From contig NZ_JAHBGF010000010.1 in the NCBI RefSeq assembly GCF_018390695.1, positions 248,001 through 312,000 on the forward strand: 64,000 nt of DNA, given 5' to 3'. A program made the translations under genes and the position numbers. Of the stretch, positions 8,282 to 18,445 are shown one piece after another (within the stretch, counting starts at the first letter, position 1; each line of letters begins with the position of its first letter). The stretch comes from Ancylobacter sonchi. Its GTDB lineage: Bacteria; Pseudomonadota; Alphaproteobacteria; Rhizobiales; Xanthobacteraceae. The notes under the pieces are model-generated. The model ran no database searches, was not told the origin of the DNA, and saw nothing but the letters and a program-made list of their open reading frames with translations.

Positions 8282-10993
8282 TCAGTCGGCCTTGACGGCG
8301 GCCTTGCGCTTGGCGGGAGGCTTGGCTGCCGTGCTCTTGCTCGCCGCGCTCTTGGCCTTGGCGGGAGCCTTCCGGGTGGCGGTCTTCTTGGCGCTGCCCT
8401 CGGCATCCGCGTCGGCGGCCTTGGTGGTCTTGGCCGTTGTCTTGGCCGCGCTCCGGCGCGCCGGCTTCGCCGGGGCCGAACCGGCCTTGGCGGTCAGCAA
8501 TTCGACGGCCTGTTCCATCGTCACGCTGGCCGGGTCGAGGCTCTTGGGCAGCGTCGCATTGACCTTGCCGTGATTGACATAGGGGCCGAAGCGGCCGGGC
8601 CGCACCGTCACCGGCCCACCCAGCGTCGGGTGCTCGCCAAGCTCGCGCCCGCCCGCCGCCGCGCCGCCGCGCCGGGGGCCCTTGTTCTGCTTGTCGGCGA
8701 TCAGCGCCACCGCCCGGTTGAGCCCGATGGCGAGCACGTCGTCGCCGGCATCGAGATTGGCGTAGATTCGGCCGTGCTGCACATAGGGCCCGAACTTGCC
8801 GATGCCGGCGAGAATCGCCGTGCCATCATCGGGATGACGGCCGATCTCGCGCGGCAGCGACAGCAGCGCCAGCGCGGTTTCGAGGTCGACATCGGCCGGC
8901 GCGAGGCCCTTGGGCAGGCTGGAGCGCTTGGGCTTCTTGCCGTCCTTGCCTTCGCCGAGCTGGAGGTAGACGCCGAAGCGCCCGTCCCGCAGCGTGACCT
9001 CCAACCCGGTGACCGGATCGGTGCCAAGCACGCGGGTGCCGTTGGTCTCGGCCTCGCCGTTTTCGCCGTTCTGGGCGGCCAGCGGGCGGGTGTACTTGCA
9101 TTCGGGATAGTTCGAGCAGCCGATGAAGGCGCCGAACTTGCCGACCTTCAGCGACAGATGCCCGGTGCCACAGGTGGGGCACAGGCGCGGATCGCTGCCA
9201 TCTTCCTTGGGCGGGAAGATGTGGGCGGTGAGCAATTCGTCGAGCCGCTCGATCACCTCGGAGACGCGCAGATCCTTGGTCTCGCCGACGGCGGCGGAGA
9301 AATCGCGCCAGAAGTCGCGCAGGACCTGCTTCCAGTCGAGGTCGCCGGCCGAGATCTGGTCGAGCTTCTCCTCGAGATCGGCGGTGAAGTCGTACTCGAC
9401 ATAGCGGTCGAAGAAGCTCTCAAGGAAGGCGGTGACCAGCCGGCCCTTGTCCTCCGGCAGCAGCCGGCGCTTGTCGAGCTTCACATATTCGCGCTCGCGC
9501 AGCACGGCGAGCACCGAGGCATAGGTCGAGGGGCGGCCGATGCCGAGCTCTTCCATGCGCTTGACCAGCGAAGCTTCCGAATAGCGCGGCGGCGGTTCGG
9601 TGAAGTGCTGATCGGTGGCGATGCCCTTGTTGGCGAGCCTCTCCTGCGCCGACATGGCGGGAAGGCGACGGTTCTCGTCATCCTCCTCGTCGTCGTCGCG
9701 ACCTTCGCGATAGAGGGTGAGGAAGCCGTCGAACTTGACCACCGAGCCGGTGGCGCGCAGCTCGATGTTGCGGCCGGCAGCCTTCGCGTCGATGTCGACG
9801 GTGGTGCGCTCCAGCTCGGCCGATTCCATCTGGCTGGCGATGGTGCGCAGCCAGATCAGCTCGTAGAGCTTCGCCTGATCGCCCTCGAGATAGCGCAAGA
9901 CGTCCTTCGGCCGGCGGTTGAGGTCGGTCGGGCGCACCGCTTCGTGCGCTTCCTGGGCGTTCTTCGCCTTGGCGGTGTATTTGCGGGGGACGGACGGCAC
10001 ATAGCGGTCGCCATAGTCGCGGCCGATCACCGAGCGGGCGGCGGAGACCGCCTCCGGCGCCATGTCGACGCCGTCGGTACGCATATAGGTGATGAGGCCG
10101 ACGGTCTCGCCGCCAATGTCGACGCCCTCATACAACCTCTGCGCGATACGCATCGTCACCGCGGGCGCCAGGCCGAGCTTGCGGCTCGCCTCCTGCTGCA
10201 GGGTCGAAGTGGTGAAGGGCGGGTAGGGATGTCGGCGCGCGGGCTTCGCTTCGACCGAGCGGACGGTGAAATCCGCCTTGTCCAGCGCCGAGCGGAAGGC
10301 GGCGGCCTCCTCGGCGGTGCCGACGTCGAGGCGGCCGATCCTCTTGCCGTCGGCGCCGACGAGGCGGGCCTCGAACACGTCGTTGCGCGGCGTCGCCAGC
10401 TTGGCGACGATCGACCAGTACTCGCGCTTGACGAAGGTCTCGATCTCGCGCTCGCGGTCGCAGACGAGCCGTAGGGCCACCGATTGCACCCGGCCCGCCG
10501 AGCGTGCGCCGGGCAGCTTGCGCCACAGCACCGGCGACAGGGTGAAACCGACGAGATAATCGAGCGCGCGGCGGGCGAGATAGGCATCGACCAGCGCGGC
10601 ATCGATCATGCGCGGATGGCGCATGGCGTCGAGCACCGCCTGCTTGGTGATGGCGTTGAAGACCACGCGGGAGACCGGCTGGTCCTTGAGCGCCCGCTTT
10701 TCCTTGAGGATTTCGAGGACATGCCAGGAAATCGCCTCGCCCTCGCGATCCGGGTCGGTGGCGAGGATCAGTCCGTCGGATTCCTTCACCGCACGGGCGA
10801 TGTCGGACAGGCGCTTCTGCGCCTTGGGGTCGACATCCCACAGCATGCGGAAATCCGCTTCGGGGTCGACCGAGCCGTCCTTGGCGGGCAGATCGCGCAC
10901 ATGGCCATAAGACGCGATCACCTCATATCCCGGTCCGAGATATTTGTTGATCGTCTTCGCCTTGGCAGGGGATTCGACGATGACGACCTGCAT
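8282..10993 (-). CDS. topA: DNA topoisomerase I
   Basis: The 903-residue type IA topoisomerase relaxes negative supercoils. The TOPRIM domain starts MQVVIVESPAKAKTINKYLG and includes ATDPDREGEAI; the active-site tyrosine lies in GLITYMRTDG. One four-cysteine zinc finger (CPTCGTGH, GCSNYPECKYTR) is followed by several GRFGxY repeats of the C-terminal topoisomerase domain. The last 80 residues are a Lys/Ala/Pro-rich tail, common in alphaproteobacterial TopA and probably DNA-binding. In related genomes it lies between dprA and rnr, as here. Confidence 0.96.
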   Translation of the reverse strand: MQVVIVESPAKAKTINKYLGPGYEVIASYGHVRDLPAKDGSVDPEADFRMLWDVDPKAQKRLSDIARAVKESDGLILATDPDREGEAISWHVLEILKEKRALKDQPVSRVVFNAITKQAVLDAMRHPRMIDAALVDAYLARRALDYLVGFTLSPVLWRKLPGARSAGRVQSVALRLVCDREREIETFVKREYWSIVAKLATPRNDVFEARLVGADGKRIGRLDVGTAEEAAAFRSALDKADFTVRSVEAKPARRHPYPPFTTSTLQQEASRKLGLAPAVTMRIAQRLYEGVDIGGETVGLITYMRTDGVDMAPEAVSAARSVIGRDYGDRYVPSVPRKYTAKAKNAQEAHEAVRPTDLNRRPKDVLRYLEGDQAKLYELIWLRTIASQMESAELERTTVDIDAKAAGRNIELRATGSVVKFDGFLTLYREGRDDDEEDDENRRLPAMSAQERLANKGIATDQHFTEPPPRYSEASLVKRMEELGIGRPSTYASVLAVLREREYVKLDKRRLLPEDKGRLVTAFLESFFDRYVEYDFTADLEEKLDQISAGDLDWKQVLRDFWRDFSAAVGETKDLRVSEVIERLDELLTAHIFPPKEDGSDPRLCPTCGTGHLSLKVGKFGAFIGCSNYPECKYTRPLAAQNGENGEAETNGTRVLGTDPVTGLEVTLRDGRFGVYLQLGEGKDGKKPKRSSLPKGLAPADVDLETALALLSLPREIGRHPDDGTAILAGIGKFGPYVQHGRIYANLDAGDDVLAIGLNRAVALIADKQNKGPRRGGAAAGGRELGEHPTLGGPVTVRPGRFGPYVNHGKVNATLPKSLDPASVTMEQAVELLTAKAGSAPAKPARRSAAKTTAKTTKAADADAEGSAKKTATRKAPAKAKSAASKSTAAKPPAKRKAAVKAD

Positions 10994-11160
10994 ACGCCCG
11001 TGACGTCCTTCGGTTCAGTGTCCAGCCTAGAAAACGGCCGGGAAAATGGGGTAGGCAGTCCAAGCTGTCAAATGGACGATGGGGGAAAACGACAAGGTGG
11101 GTGCCGGGATGTCCCACCGTCATTACGAAAATGCACGCATAGATAGTAGTAGATGGAATA

Positions 11161-11166
11161 TATAAT
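11161..11166 (+). promoter_or_regulatory. Possible -10 box (TATAAT)
   Basis: A perfect TATAAT occurs in an unusually AT-rich stretch (11140-11180) between the divergent topA and the small plus-strand gene. No convincing -35 element at 16-18 bases was found, so this is a weak call. Confidence 0.3.
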
Positions 11167-11228
11167 CAGAGATAGAAATACCTCTGCCTTCGATGCTAGG
11201 CTGTGGTCTCATAGCCGATGAGAAGACC

Positions 11229-11426
11229 GTGACGGACCAAGATTGCAATCAAGTCGGGGGGCCGAACGATACGGCCGCCTATATCGAAGCGCTCGTCGCC
11301 GAGCTGGCGCGGATCGCCTCCGCGAACCGGCTGCACATGCTGCATTATCTGCTTGAAATGGCCCGCGAGGAAGCCGCCAATGTCGCACGTCGCGACAAGC
11401 CGGCGGCCGCACGTTCGCTCAGATGA
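11229..11426 (+). CDS. Small conserved hypothetical protein
   Basis: About 65 residues, containing [17 protein letters not shown] then [17 protein letters not shown]. That pattern resembles a small helical protein seen in many Hyphomicrobiales; its function is unknown. The frame is open from an ATG at 11193, but the GTG at 11229 has a GAGAAG sequence just upstream and gives the more typical N-terminus, so the start is uncertain. It converges on dprA, overlapping its 3' end by 8 bases. It has no signal peptide or membrane segment. Confidence 0.6.
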   Translation: MTDQDCNQVGGPNDTAAYIEALVAELARIASANRLHMLHYLLEMAREEAANVARRDKPAAARSLR

Positions 11427-12531
11427 GCGATACCGCGTTGCCGGGGTGACGTTCCAGCCGGCCGGCCAGTTCAAGCTCGAGCAGGACGACCTGCACCTCG
11501 CCCGCCGGGCGACCCGACAGCACCACCAGTTCGTCGAGGCCGACCGGGGAGGGGCCGAGCAGGGCCAGGATCCGGCCGCGGGCATCGTCGGCCGGCTCGC
11601 TGTAATCCGCTGCGTCACCGTCCTCGTGCGTGCCGCCGGGCGGCTCCATTCGCCCGACCAGCGGCCGTAGCACGTCGATGATGTCGGCGATGTCCGTTAC
11701 CAGCGCCGCACCCTGCTTGATCAGCGCGTTGGTGCCGCCCGCGCGCGGGTCGAGCGGGGAACCCGGCACGGCGAATACTTCCCGCCCCTGCTCGCCGGCC
11801 ATGCGGGCGGTGATGAGCGAGCCGGAGCGCTCCGCCGCCTCCACCACTACCACGCCAAGCGACAGGCCGGAGACCAGCCGGTTACGACGGGGAAAATCGC
11901 GGGCGCGCGCCTCCCAGCCCATCGGCATCTCCGACAATACAATGCCCTGCTCGGCGATGCGCGCCTGCAGCGCCTCGTTCTCGCGCGGATAGGGGCGGTC
12001 ATGGCCGCCGGCGACCACCGCGATGGTGCCGCTGGCGAGGCTCGCCTCATGGGCGGTGGTGTCGATGCCACGGGCGAGGCCGGAGGCGACCACCCAGCCC
12101 GCCTCGCCGAGCCCACGCGCCAGCCGTGCCGTCATCGTCCGCCCGGCGCCGGAGGCGTTGCGCGAGCCGACGATGGCGACCGTCGGTTCCGTCAGCAGTT
12201 CCGCCCGGCCGCGGATAGCGATCAGCGGTGGCGGGTCGTCGATCGCCCGCAGCGGCGGCGGATAATCCGGCTCGCCAATGGCGATGAAGCGCCCGTTCAG
12301 CCGGGCGAGGGCAGCGATCTCGTCCTCTGCCTCAGCCGGCGAGGGAATGCGGGGTGGAATCAGGCTGCCGCCGCGCCGGGCGAGGCTCGGCAGCGCCTCC
12401 AGCGCCGCGCGGGCGCCGCCGAAGCGGTTGACGAGGTTGCGGAAGGCGCGCGGGCCGACATTCTCGGTCCGGATCAGCCGGAGCCAGTCGCGGCGCTGCC
12501 CGTCGTCGAGGCGCACGCCTGAGCCCGCCAT
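11419..12531 (-). CDS. dprA: DNA-processing protein DprA/Smf
   Basis: The 370-residue protein binds single-stranded DNA and loads RecA during transformation. The Rossmann-like core is evident: [47 protein letters not shown] and [20 protein letters not shown] helical N-terminal SAM-like part ([16 protein letters not shown]) precedes it and a winged-helix-like C-terminus follows. It starts 3 bases after the plsY stop, so the two are probably cotranscribed in the pyrB-pyrC-plsY-dprA order typical of the group. Confidence 0.94.
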   Translation of the reverse strand: MAGSGVRLDDGQRRDWLRLIRTENVGPRAFRNLVNRFGGARAALEALPSLARRGGSLIPPRIPSPAEAEDEIAALARLNGRFIAIGEPDYPPPLRAIDDPPPLIAIRGRAELLTEPTVAIVGSRNASGAGRTMTARLARGLGEAGWVVASGLARGIDTTAHEASLASGTIAVVAGGHDRPYPRENEALQARIAEQGIVLSEMPMGWEARARDFPRRNRLVSGLSLGVVVVEAAERSGSLITARMAGEQGREVFAVPGSPLDPRAGGTNALIKQGAALVTDIADIIDVLRPLVGRMEPPGGTHEDGDAADYSEPADDARGRILALLGPSPVGLDELVVLSGRPAGEVQVVLLELELAGRLERHPGNAVSLI

Positions 12532-12534
12532 GGG

Positions 12535-13140
12535 TCAGCCCTTTGCGCCGATGCGGCTTTCGGTCCCGGCGAGCAGCCGACGAATATTGGCGCGGTGCAT
12601 GAACCACAGCAGCACGGTCAGCAGCGCCAGCAGCAGGGCGAGCGCCGTGCTCGCCAACACAAGGGCGGCGAGGACGGTGGCGGCGGTGGCGCAGAGCGCG
12701 GCAAGCGAGGAGTAGCGGAACAGCCGGGCGACGCCGAGCCAGACCACCGCGAACACCAGCGCCAGCGGCCAGTAGAGGCCGAGCGTCACGCCGAGGAAGG
12801 TCGCCACGCCCTTGCCGCCGCGAAAGCCGAGCCACACCGGGAAGAGATGACCGAGAAAGGCGCCGAGCGCGGCGACCAGCGAGGCCTCGAAGCCGAACAG
12901 CCGCGCGGCGAGCAGCACCGCCATCGTGCCCTTCAGCGCATCGCCGAGCAGGGTGGCGGCGGCGAGGCCCTTGCGGCCGGTGCGCAGCACATTGGTGGCG
13001 CCGATATTGCCGGAGCCGATGGAGCGGATGTCCTGCGTGCCGGCGAGCCGGGTGAGAATCAGCCCGAACGGGATCGAGCCCAGCAGATAGCCGAGCGCCA
13101 AGGCCAGAAGGCCCGTGAGGGGAGGCAGCGACCACGTCAT
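12535..13140 (-). CDS. plsY: Acyl-phosphate:glycerol-3-phosphate acyltransferase PlsY
   Basis: The 201-residue integral membrane enzyme makes lysophosphatidic acid from acyl-phosphate and glycerol 3-phosphate. The three conserved loops are present: [26 protein letters not shown] with [15 protein letters not shown], and [12 protein letters not shown]. There are about five membrane helices and the length is normal. It is sandwiched between the dihydroorotase-like gene and dprA on the same strand. Confidence 0.95.
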   Translation of the reverse strand: MTWSLPPLTGLLALALGYLLGSIPFGLILTRLAGTQDIRSIGSGNIGATNVLRTGRKGLAAATLLGDALKGTMAVLLAARLFGFEASLVAALGAFLGHLFPVWLGFRGGKGVATFLGVTLGLYWPLALVFAVVWLGVARLFRYSSLAALCATAATVLAALVLASTALALLLALLTVLLWFMHRANIRRLLAGTESRIGAKG

Positions 13141-13204
13141 GTGTCGACCTTAGAGGCCGGCGCGCGCCATGGCGATGGCGACCAAGGCGCGCGGCGGCGG
13201 CAAT

Positions 13205-14503
13205 TCACACGTATTCGTAGACGGTGCGGCCGCCGACCAGCGTGCGCACCACCCGTCCCTCGAAGCGCGCCTCGTCAAAGGGCGTGTTGAGGCAGCGGGA
13301 CTTCAGCGCCGTCGCATCGAGGATCCACGCTTCGTCCGGCGCGATCACGGCGATATCCGCCGGCCGGCCCGGCCGCAGCGTGCCGGTCTCAAGGCCGAGC
13401 AACTCGGCGGGCCGGGTGGAGAGCGAGCGGATCAACGGCATCAGGCCCAGTGTGCCGTCATTTACCAGCCGCAGGCCGGCGGCCAGCATGGTCTCCAGCC
13501 CGATGGCGCCGAAGGCGGCCTCGGAGAAGGGCAGGCGCTTCACCTCGACGTCCTGCGGGTTGTGGTCGGAGACGACGACGTCGATCAGCCCCTCGTCTAC
13601 CGCGGCGACCAAGGCGAGGCGGTCGTCCTCGGCGCGCAGCGGCGGCGCCAGCTTGAAGAAGGTGCGGTAGCCGACGACGTCGCGCTCGTTCAGGGTCAGG
13701 TGGTTGATCGAGGCCGAGGCGGTGACGTTCAGTCCGGCGTCCTTGGCCCGGCGCAGCACCTCGAGCGATTCGGCGCAGGTGAGCGAGGCGGCGTGGTAGC
13801 GCCCGCCGGTCATGGCGGCGAGGCGGATGTCGCGCTCCAGCACGATGGCTTCCGCCGCCTTGGGACTGCCGGCGAGGCCGAGCCGGGCGGCGAGCTCGCC
13901 CTCGTTCATCACCCCCTCGCCGGTGAGGTCGGCATCCTCGGTGTGGTGGACGATCAGCGCGTCGAACATGCGGGAATAGGTGAGGGCGCGGCGCAGCACC
14001 TGCGCCGAGCGCACCGAGCGGGCGCCGTCGGTGAAGGCGACCGCGCCGGCAGCCTGCAACAGGCCGATCTCGGACATCTCGCGGCCTTCAAGGCCCTTGG
14101 TCAGCGCCGCCATCGGATGCACCCGCACGATGGCGGTGTCGCGGGCGCGGCGCTGGACGAAATCGACGATGGCCGGCTCGTCTATCATCGGATCGGTATC
14201 GGGCTGGCAGATGATGGTGGTCACGCCGCCCGCCGCCGCCGCCTGGCTGGCGGAAGCGAGCGTCTCGCGGTGCTCGGCACCCGGCTCGCCGATGAAGGCG
14301 CGCATGTCTACGAGGCCGGGAACCACGATCCTGCCGCGGCAGTCCACCCGCTCGGTGCCTTCCGGCAGGCCGGTGGCGGCGAGGCCGGATGCGACATCCT
14401 TGATGATGCCGTCGGCGACGAGGATGTCGCCTTCGATGTCGAGGTCGCGCGACGGGTCGAGAATGCGGGCTCCCGCCAGAAGAACCGGACGAATATCAGG
14501 CAT
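13205..14503 (-). CDS. Dihydroorotase-like protein, metal motif degenerate (PyrC' type)
   Basis: The 432-residue amidohydrolase-fold protein matches class I dihydroorotases over its length: [45 protein letters not shown] and GRPADIAVI. However, the first strand carries [10 protein letters not shown] where active enzymes have the DxHxH zinc ligands, so both histidines are missing. This recalls PyrC' of Pseudomonas, an inactive homologue that supports assembly of aspartate transcarbamoylase. Its ATG overlaps the pyrB stop by 8 bases (ATGCCTGA), implying coupled synthesis. A longer start at 14527 is possible. The structural role is inference; an active pyrC should exist elsewhere. Confidence 0.85.
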   Translation of the reverse strand: MPDIRPVLLAGARILDPSRDLDIEGDILVADGIIKDVASGLAATGLPEGTERVDCRGRIVVPGLVDMRAFIGEPGAEHRETLASASQAAAAGGVTTIICQPDTDPMIDEPAIVDFVQRRARDTAIVRVHPMAALTKGLEGREMSEIGLLQAAGAVAFTDGARSVRSAQVLRRALTYSRMFDALIVHHTEDADLTGEGVMNEGELAARLGLAGSPKAAEAIVLERDIRLAAMTGGRYHAASLTCAESLEVLRRAKDAGLNVTASASINHLTLNERDVVGYRTFFKLAPPLRAEDDRLALVAAVDEGLIDVVVSDHNPQDVEVKRLPFSEAAFGAIGLETMLAAGLRLVNDGTLGLMPLIRSLSTRPAELLGLETGTLRPGRPADIAVIAPDEAWILDATALKSRCLNTPFDEARFEGRVVRTLVGGRTVYEYV

Positions 14504-15449
14504 TTGGCAGATTCCGCGATAGCGCATCGAGGACGGCCATGCGGACCGCCACGCCCATTTCCACCTGCTCGCGGATCAGCGACTGCGCGCCGTCGGCCAC
14601 CGCCGAATCGATCTCGACGCCGCGATTCATCGGGCCGGGATGCATCACCAGCGCGTCGGGCTTGGCGTAGCGCAGCTTCGCCTCGTCGAGGCCCCAGAAG
14701 TGGAAATACTCCTTCACCGACGGCACGAAAGAGCCGTTCATCCGCTCGCGCTGCAGGCGCAGCATCATGACGATGTCGACGTCGGCGAGGCCGCTGCGCA
14801 TGTCGTTATGCACCTCGACGCCGAAGCGATCGATGTCGCGCGGCAGCAGCGTGCGCGGCGCCACCACCCGCACCGTCGCGCCAAGTGCCTGGAGCAGAAG
14901 GATGTTCGAGCGAGCGACCCGCGAATGGGTGATGTCGCCGCAGATGGCGACGGTCAGCCCCTCGATGCGCCCCTTGTTGCGGCGGATGGTCAGCGCGTCG
15001 AGCAGCGCCTGTGTGGGGTGCTCATGGGCGCCGTCGCCGGCATTCACCACCGAGCAGTCGACCTTGCGGGCGAGCAGTTCCACCGCGCCGGAGGCGCTGT
15101 GGCGCACGATCAGCACGTCCGGGTGCATGGCATTGAGGGTAGCGGCGGTGTCGATCAGCGTCTCGCCCTTCTTGAGCGAGGAATTGGCCACCGCCATGTT
15201 CATCACATCCGCCCCGAGCCGCTTGCCGGCCAGTTCGAAGGACGACTGCGTGCGGGTGGAGGCCTCGAAGAACAGGTTGATCTGCGTGCGGCCGCGCAGG
15301 GTCGCGCGCTTTTTCTCGACCTGCCGGTTGAGGGTCACGAACTCCTCGGCGAGGTCGAGCAGGCCGGTGATCTCGTCGGGGGCGAGGCCCTCGATGCCGA
15401 GAAGGTGCCGGCGGGCAAGCGTGAAGGAGGCAGTCGGGTTCGATGTCAT
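14496..15449 (-). CDS. pyrB: Aspartate carbamoyltransferase catalytic chain
   Basis: The 317-residue enzyme condenses carbamoyl phosphate with aspartate in de novo pyrimidine synthesis. The carbamoyl-phosphate site is seen as [12 protein letters not shown], with [10 protein letters not shown] and [13 protein letters not shown] further on. Length is normal. No pyrI-type regulatory chain is nearby. It overlaps the dihydroorotase-like gene by 8 bases, as expected for a PyrB that works in a complex with its partner. Confidence 0.95.
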   Translation of the reverse strand: MTSNPTASFTLARRHLLGIEGLAPDEITGLLDLAEEFVTLNRQVEKKRATLRGRTQINLFFEASTRTQSSFELAGKRLGADVMNMAVANSSLKKGETLIDTAATLNAMHPDVLIVRHSASGAVELLARKVDCSVVNAGDGAHEHPTQALLDALTIRRNKGRIEGLTVAICGDITHSRVARSNILLLQALGATVRVVAPRTLLPRDIDRFGVEVHNDMRSGLADVDIVMMLRLQRERMNGSFVPSVKEYFHFWGLDEAKLRYAKPDALVMHPGPMNRGVEIDSAVADGAQSLIREQVEMGVAVRMAVLDALSRNLPNA

Positions 15450-15612
15450 ATCGAAGTCGGCTGGATAGACGCTGACGTGGCTCCCCGCAAGCGCTTATCG
15501 GCACCTGTCCCGGAAATCGCGTCGCGGCACTGCCGGAACCCGGTGCCGTTCGCCGACGTTATTCCGTCGAGGATCTGAGGGGCTCAAAGGACAGGAGGAT
15601 GCCATGACAGGG

Positions 15613-16002
15613 ATGTTGAGCCGGAAGGCCCGTCTCGGCGTGGTCGGACTCGTGCTTGCCGCTTCGCTCGCCGCAGTGCCGGCTTCCGCGGCCCCGCTCC
15701 GCTTCGATCCGGCACTCGCCGGGGCTGACGGCGTGCCGGTCGAACGGGTGGACTGCACCGGCTGCTGGGTGGCCGGCGGCGTCGCGGCCGGGGTGGTCGC
15801 CGGAGCGGCCATCGCCAATGCCAATCGCGGTTACTATTACGGGCCGCGCTATGGCTATGATGGTTATTATGGTCCGCGCTATTACGGAGCCCGCTACCGC
15901 TATTACGCCCCGCGCGCCTATTATGGGCCGCGCTACTACGCTGGGCCGCGCTATGGCTATTACGGGCGGGAGCGCTACTACGGGCCGCGCTACGACAATT
16001 GA
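15613..16002 (+). CDS. Small secreted Gly/Tyr-rich protein with GPRYY repeats
   Basis: About 129 residues. A Sec signal peptide (GLVLAASLAAVPASA, cleaved before APLRF) leads to a short region with CTGC, then a glycine/alanine-rich hydrophobic patch (VAGGVAAGVVAGAAIA). The second half is a low-complexity tail of repeats such as GPRYY, YGPRY and YYAPR. Such proteins are frequent in Hyphomicrobiales and their role is unknown. An AGGAGG site is at about 15594, so the ATG at 15604 (in the same frame) is an equally plausible start. A terminator follows. Confidence 0.7.
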   Translation: MLSRKARLGVVGLVLAASLAAVPASAAPLRFDPALAGADGVPVERVDCTGCWVAGGVAAGVVAGAAIANANRGYYYGPRYGYDGYYGPRYYGARYRYYAPRAYYGPRYYAGPRYGYYGRERYYGPRYDN

Positions 16003-16049
16003 CGTGCACGGCGCCGGTCGTTGCCGAGCTTCGCGCCTTACGCCATCGC

Positions 16050-16084
16050 CGAACGGCGGGCCGCTGGCCTGCCGTTCGCGTTTT
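16050..16084 (+). terminator. Rho-independent terminator
   Basis: CGAACGGC (16050-16057) pairs with GCCGTTCG (16071-16078), with an inner GGCC/GGCC extension, and is followed by CGTTTT. It lies directly after the small secreted protein gene on the plus strand. Confidence 0.7.
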
Positions 16085-16111
16085 GCATGAGTTTTTCTGC
16101 CTAAAGTCCTG

Positions 16112-17047
16112 TCAGGACAGATAGGTCACTGTGGCGACTGCCGCCGGCATGGTGATGGTGGCGACGACCATCTGCACCGTCAGCATCTCGGCCAGCAGCG
16201 GCGCATCGCCGCCCATCTGCCGCGCCAGCACATAGCCGTTCGGCGCCGAGGGCACCGAGGAGGCGATGGCGACCACCAGGAGGTCGACGCCGCGCAGCCC
16301 CAGCGCCACGCCGAGGGTGATGGCGATGGCGGGAAGCAGTATCAGCTTGAGGACGCAGGACAGGAAGGTCGCGGCGTGCGGGCGGCGCAGGCTGTCGATC
16401 CGCAGCCCGGCGCCGACCACCAGCAGGCCGAGCGCCAGCGAGGAGCGGCCGAGGATGTCGACGAACGTCATCAGCACGGCGGGAAGTATGACGTTGATTT
16501 CGTTGAGCAATGCCCCGATGGCGCAGGACCAGACATAGGGGTTGCGGGCGATCTGGGCGAGCATGCGCGGCGGCGCGGCGCTGGAGCGGGCGCCGTGGCG
16601 GGCGAGCACCGCGACCGACAGCACGTTGAGCGCGGGAATCATCACCGCCAGCGCCACGGCGGCGACGGCCAGCCCCTTCGGCCCCGCCAGAGCGCCGGAT
16701 ACCGCCAGCGCCACATAGGAATTCCAGCGCACCGATCCCTGGAAAAGCGAGGTGTAGGAAGGACTTGTCAGCCCAAGCACCCGGCTGAGCGGGCGGCGCA
16801 GCAGCGCCAGCGCGGCGCTGAGGCCGAGAATCGCCAGCAGCAACGCGGCGCCGACCTCCAGCACCGCCACCCCGCCGAGGTCGGCGCGGGCGATGGAAAC
16901 GATGATCAGCGCCGGGAAAAGAATGAAATAAGTGAGCTTTTCCAAAGCGATCCAGTGGCTGTCCTCGGTGAGGAGGCTGCGCTTCAGCCCGGCCCCGAGG
17001 GCGATCACCAGGAACACCGGGACGAGCGCGCCGAGAACGCCGACCAT
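16112..17047 (-). CDS. AEC family transporter (auxin efflux carrier type)
   Basis: A 311-residue membrane protein with about ten helices arranged as two groups of five. LEKLTYFILFPALIIVSIA in helix 2 and the LPAIAITLGVALGL stretch are typical of AEC permeases, which export small organic acids in bacteria. The substrate is unknown. It begins 2 bases after the ruvX stop on the same strand, so the two genes are probably cotranscribed. Confidence 0.82.
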   Translation of the reverse strand: MVGVLGALVPVFLVIALGAGLKRSLLTEDSHWIALEKLTYFILFPALIIVSIARADLGGVAVLEVGAALLLAILGLSAALALLRRPLSRVLGLTSPSYTSLFQGSVRWNSYVALAVSGALAGPKGLAVAAVALAVMIPALNVLSVAVLARHGARSSAAPPRMLAQIARNPYVWSCAIGALLNEINVILPAVLMTFVDILGRSSLALGLLVVGAGLRIDSLRRPHAATFLSCVLKLILLPAIAITLGVALGLRGVDLLVVAIASSVPSAPNGYVLARQMGGDAPLLAEMLTVQMVVATITMPAAVATVTYLS

Positions 17048-17049
17048 GG

Positions 17050-17529
17050 TCAGGCGCCCGCGAGGAACCGCAGGCGGTCGAGCGCGCCCTGGAGGATGAA
17101 GGCGGCGGCGTGCTGGTCCACCACGGCCGCCCGTTTCGCCCGGCTGACATCGGCGCTGATCAGGTCCCTCTCGACGGCGGCGGTGCTAAGCCGTTCGTCC
17201 CACAGGATAATCGGCAATTCGGTCAGCTTGGAGAAGTTGCGGGCGAAGGCGCGGGTGGACTGGGCGCGCGGACCCTCGCTGCCGTCCATGTTGACGGGCA
17301 GGCCGAGCACGAATCCGACCGCGCCGCGCTCGCCGGCCAGCTTCAGGACGCGGGCCGCATCGGGGGTAAACTGTTTGCGCGCAATGGTTTCCACCGCCGC
17401 GGCGAGACGCCGGTCGGGGTCGCAGCTGGCGATGCCGATGGTCTTGGTGCCGAGATCGAGGCCGAGCAGCCCGCCGCGCGGGGGCAGCTGATCGGCGGCT
17501 TCCTCGATGCGGAGAATGGGGGCGCTCAT
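17050..17529 (-). CDS. ruvX: Holliday junction resolvase-like protein RuvX/YqgF
   Basis: The 159-residue RNase H-fold protein shows LGLDLGTKTIGIASCDP at its start, GFVLGLPVNMDGSEGPR, and ERLSTAAVERDLI, the three conserved blocks of YqgF. In E. coli YqgF takes part in 16S rRNA 5' maturation; a junction-resolving role has also been proposed. Length is slightly above the usual 140 because of a short N-terminal extension. It diverges from the UPF0173 hydrolase gene. Confidence 0.92.
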   Translation of the reverse strand: MSAPILRIEEAADQLPPRGGLLGLDLGTKTIGIASCDPDRRLAAAVETIARKQFTPDAARVLKLAGERGAVGFVLGLPVNMDGSEGPRAQSTRAFARNFSKLTELPIILWDERLSTAAVERDLISADVSRAKRAAVVDQHAAAFILQGALDRLRFLAGA

Positions 17530-17704
17530 GACCTTGCGCTACCACGCCCGGCGGAGGCGCGCCAGAGCGTCCGGACTGTCCAGTGAGGTGGACGATGCGG
17601 CCGATTTCCGCTGCGGGATGGCCGGTGAGGCCGAAAAGTCCAGCTTGAGCCCGCCGGCGGGCGCCCTATGTTGCGCTCATCGTCGGCAGCCAGAGAGATG
17701 CTCC

Positions 17705-18409
17705 ATGAAGATCACGTGGTTCGGACACGCAGCCTTCCGCCTCGACTTCGCCGGGAAGGTCGTGCTGATCGACCCCTTCCTGTCCGGTAATCCCAGCTTC
17801 GGGTCGAGCCGCGACGTGGCGGTGCTGGGGACCACCCATGTGCTGCTCACCCACGGCCATGGCGACCATGTCGGCGACACCGTGCCGATCGCCGAGGCGA
17901 CCGGGGCCACGGTGGTCGCGAATGCCGACCTCGCCTCCTGGCTGGGGCTGCAGGGGGTGAAGAAGCTGGAGATGATGAACACCGGCGGCACCATCGGCCT
18001 CGACGGCTTCTCGGTGAGCATGGTGCGGGCCGATCATTCCTCCGGCATGGTGGTCGACGGCGCCACCGCCTATCTCGGCAATGCCAACGGGCTGATCGTG
18101 CATGCCCCCGGCGAGCCGACGGTATGGCACATGGGCGACACCGATATCTTCTCCGACATGGAGCTGATCGCCGAGATTCACCGGCCGGAGATCGTCATCG
18201 TGCCGATCGGCAACCGCTTCACCATGGGGCCGGAGACGGCGGCGCTGGCGGTGAAGCGCTTCCTGCCCGGGCTGACCATCATCCCCTGCCATTACGGTTC
18301 CTTCCCGCCGCTGGAGCCCACGGCCGACCGTTTCATCGGCTTCGTCGGCGACGAGGCGAGCGTGCATGTGCTGGAAAGCGGCACGCCGAAGGAGTTCGCC
18401 AAGGGCTGA
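17705..18409 (+). CDS. UPF0173 metal-dependent hydrolase
   Basis: This 234-residue metallo-beta-lactamase-fold protein starts MKITWFGHAAFRLDFAGK and carries the metal-binding THGHGDHVGD, followed by VRADHSSG and GDTDIFSDM. These match the UPF0173 (YtkL-like) family. The substrate is unknown. The frame is open further upstream, but the ATG at 17705 gives the family N-terminus. In related genomes it sits close to ruvX and gatCA, as here. Confidence 0.92.
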   Translation: MKITWFGHAAFRLDFAGKVVLIDPFLSGNPSFGSSRDVAVLGTTHVLLTHGHGDHVGDTVPIAEATGATVVANADLASWLGLQGVKKLEMMNTGGTIGLDGFSVSMVRADHSSGMVVDGATAYLGNANGLIVHAPGEPTVWHMGDTDIFSDMELIAEIHRPEIVIVPIGNRFTMGPETAALAVKRFLPGLTIIPCHYGSFPPLEPTADRFIGFVGDEASVHVLESGTPKEFAKG

Positions 18410-18445
18410 CACCCGTTTCGGGGCGGGGGCGCCTTGCGGGCGCCC

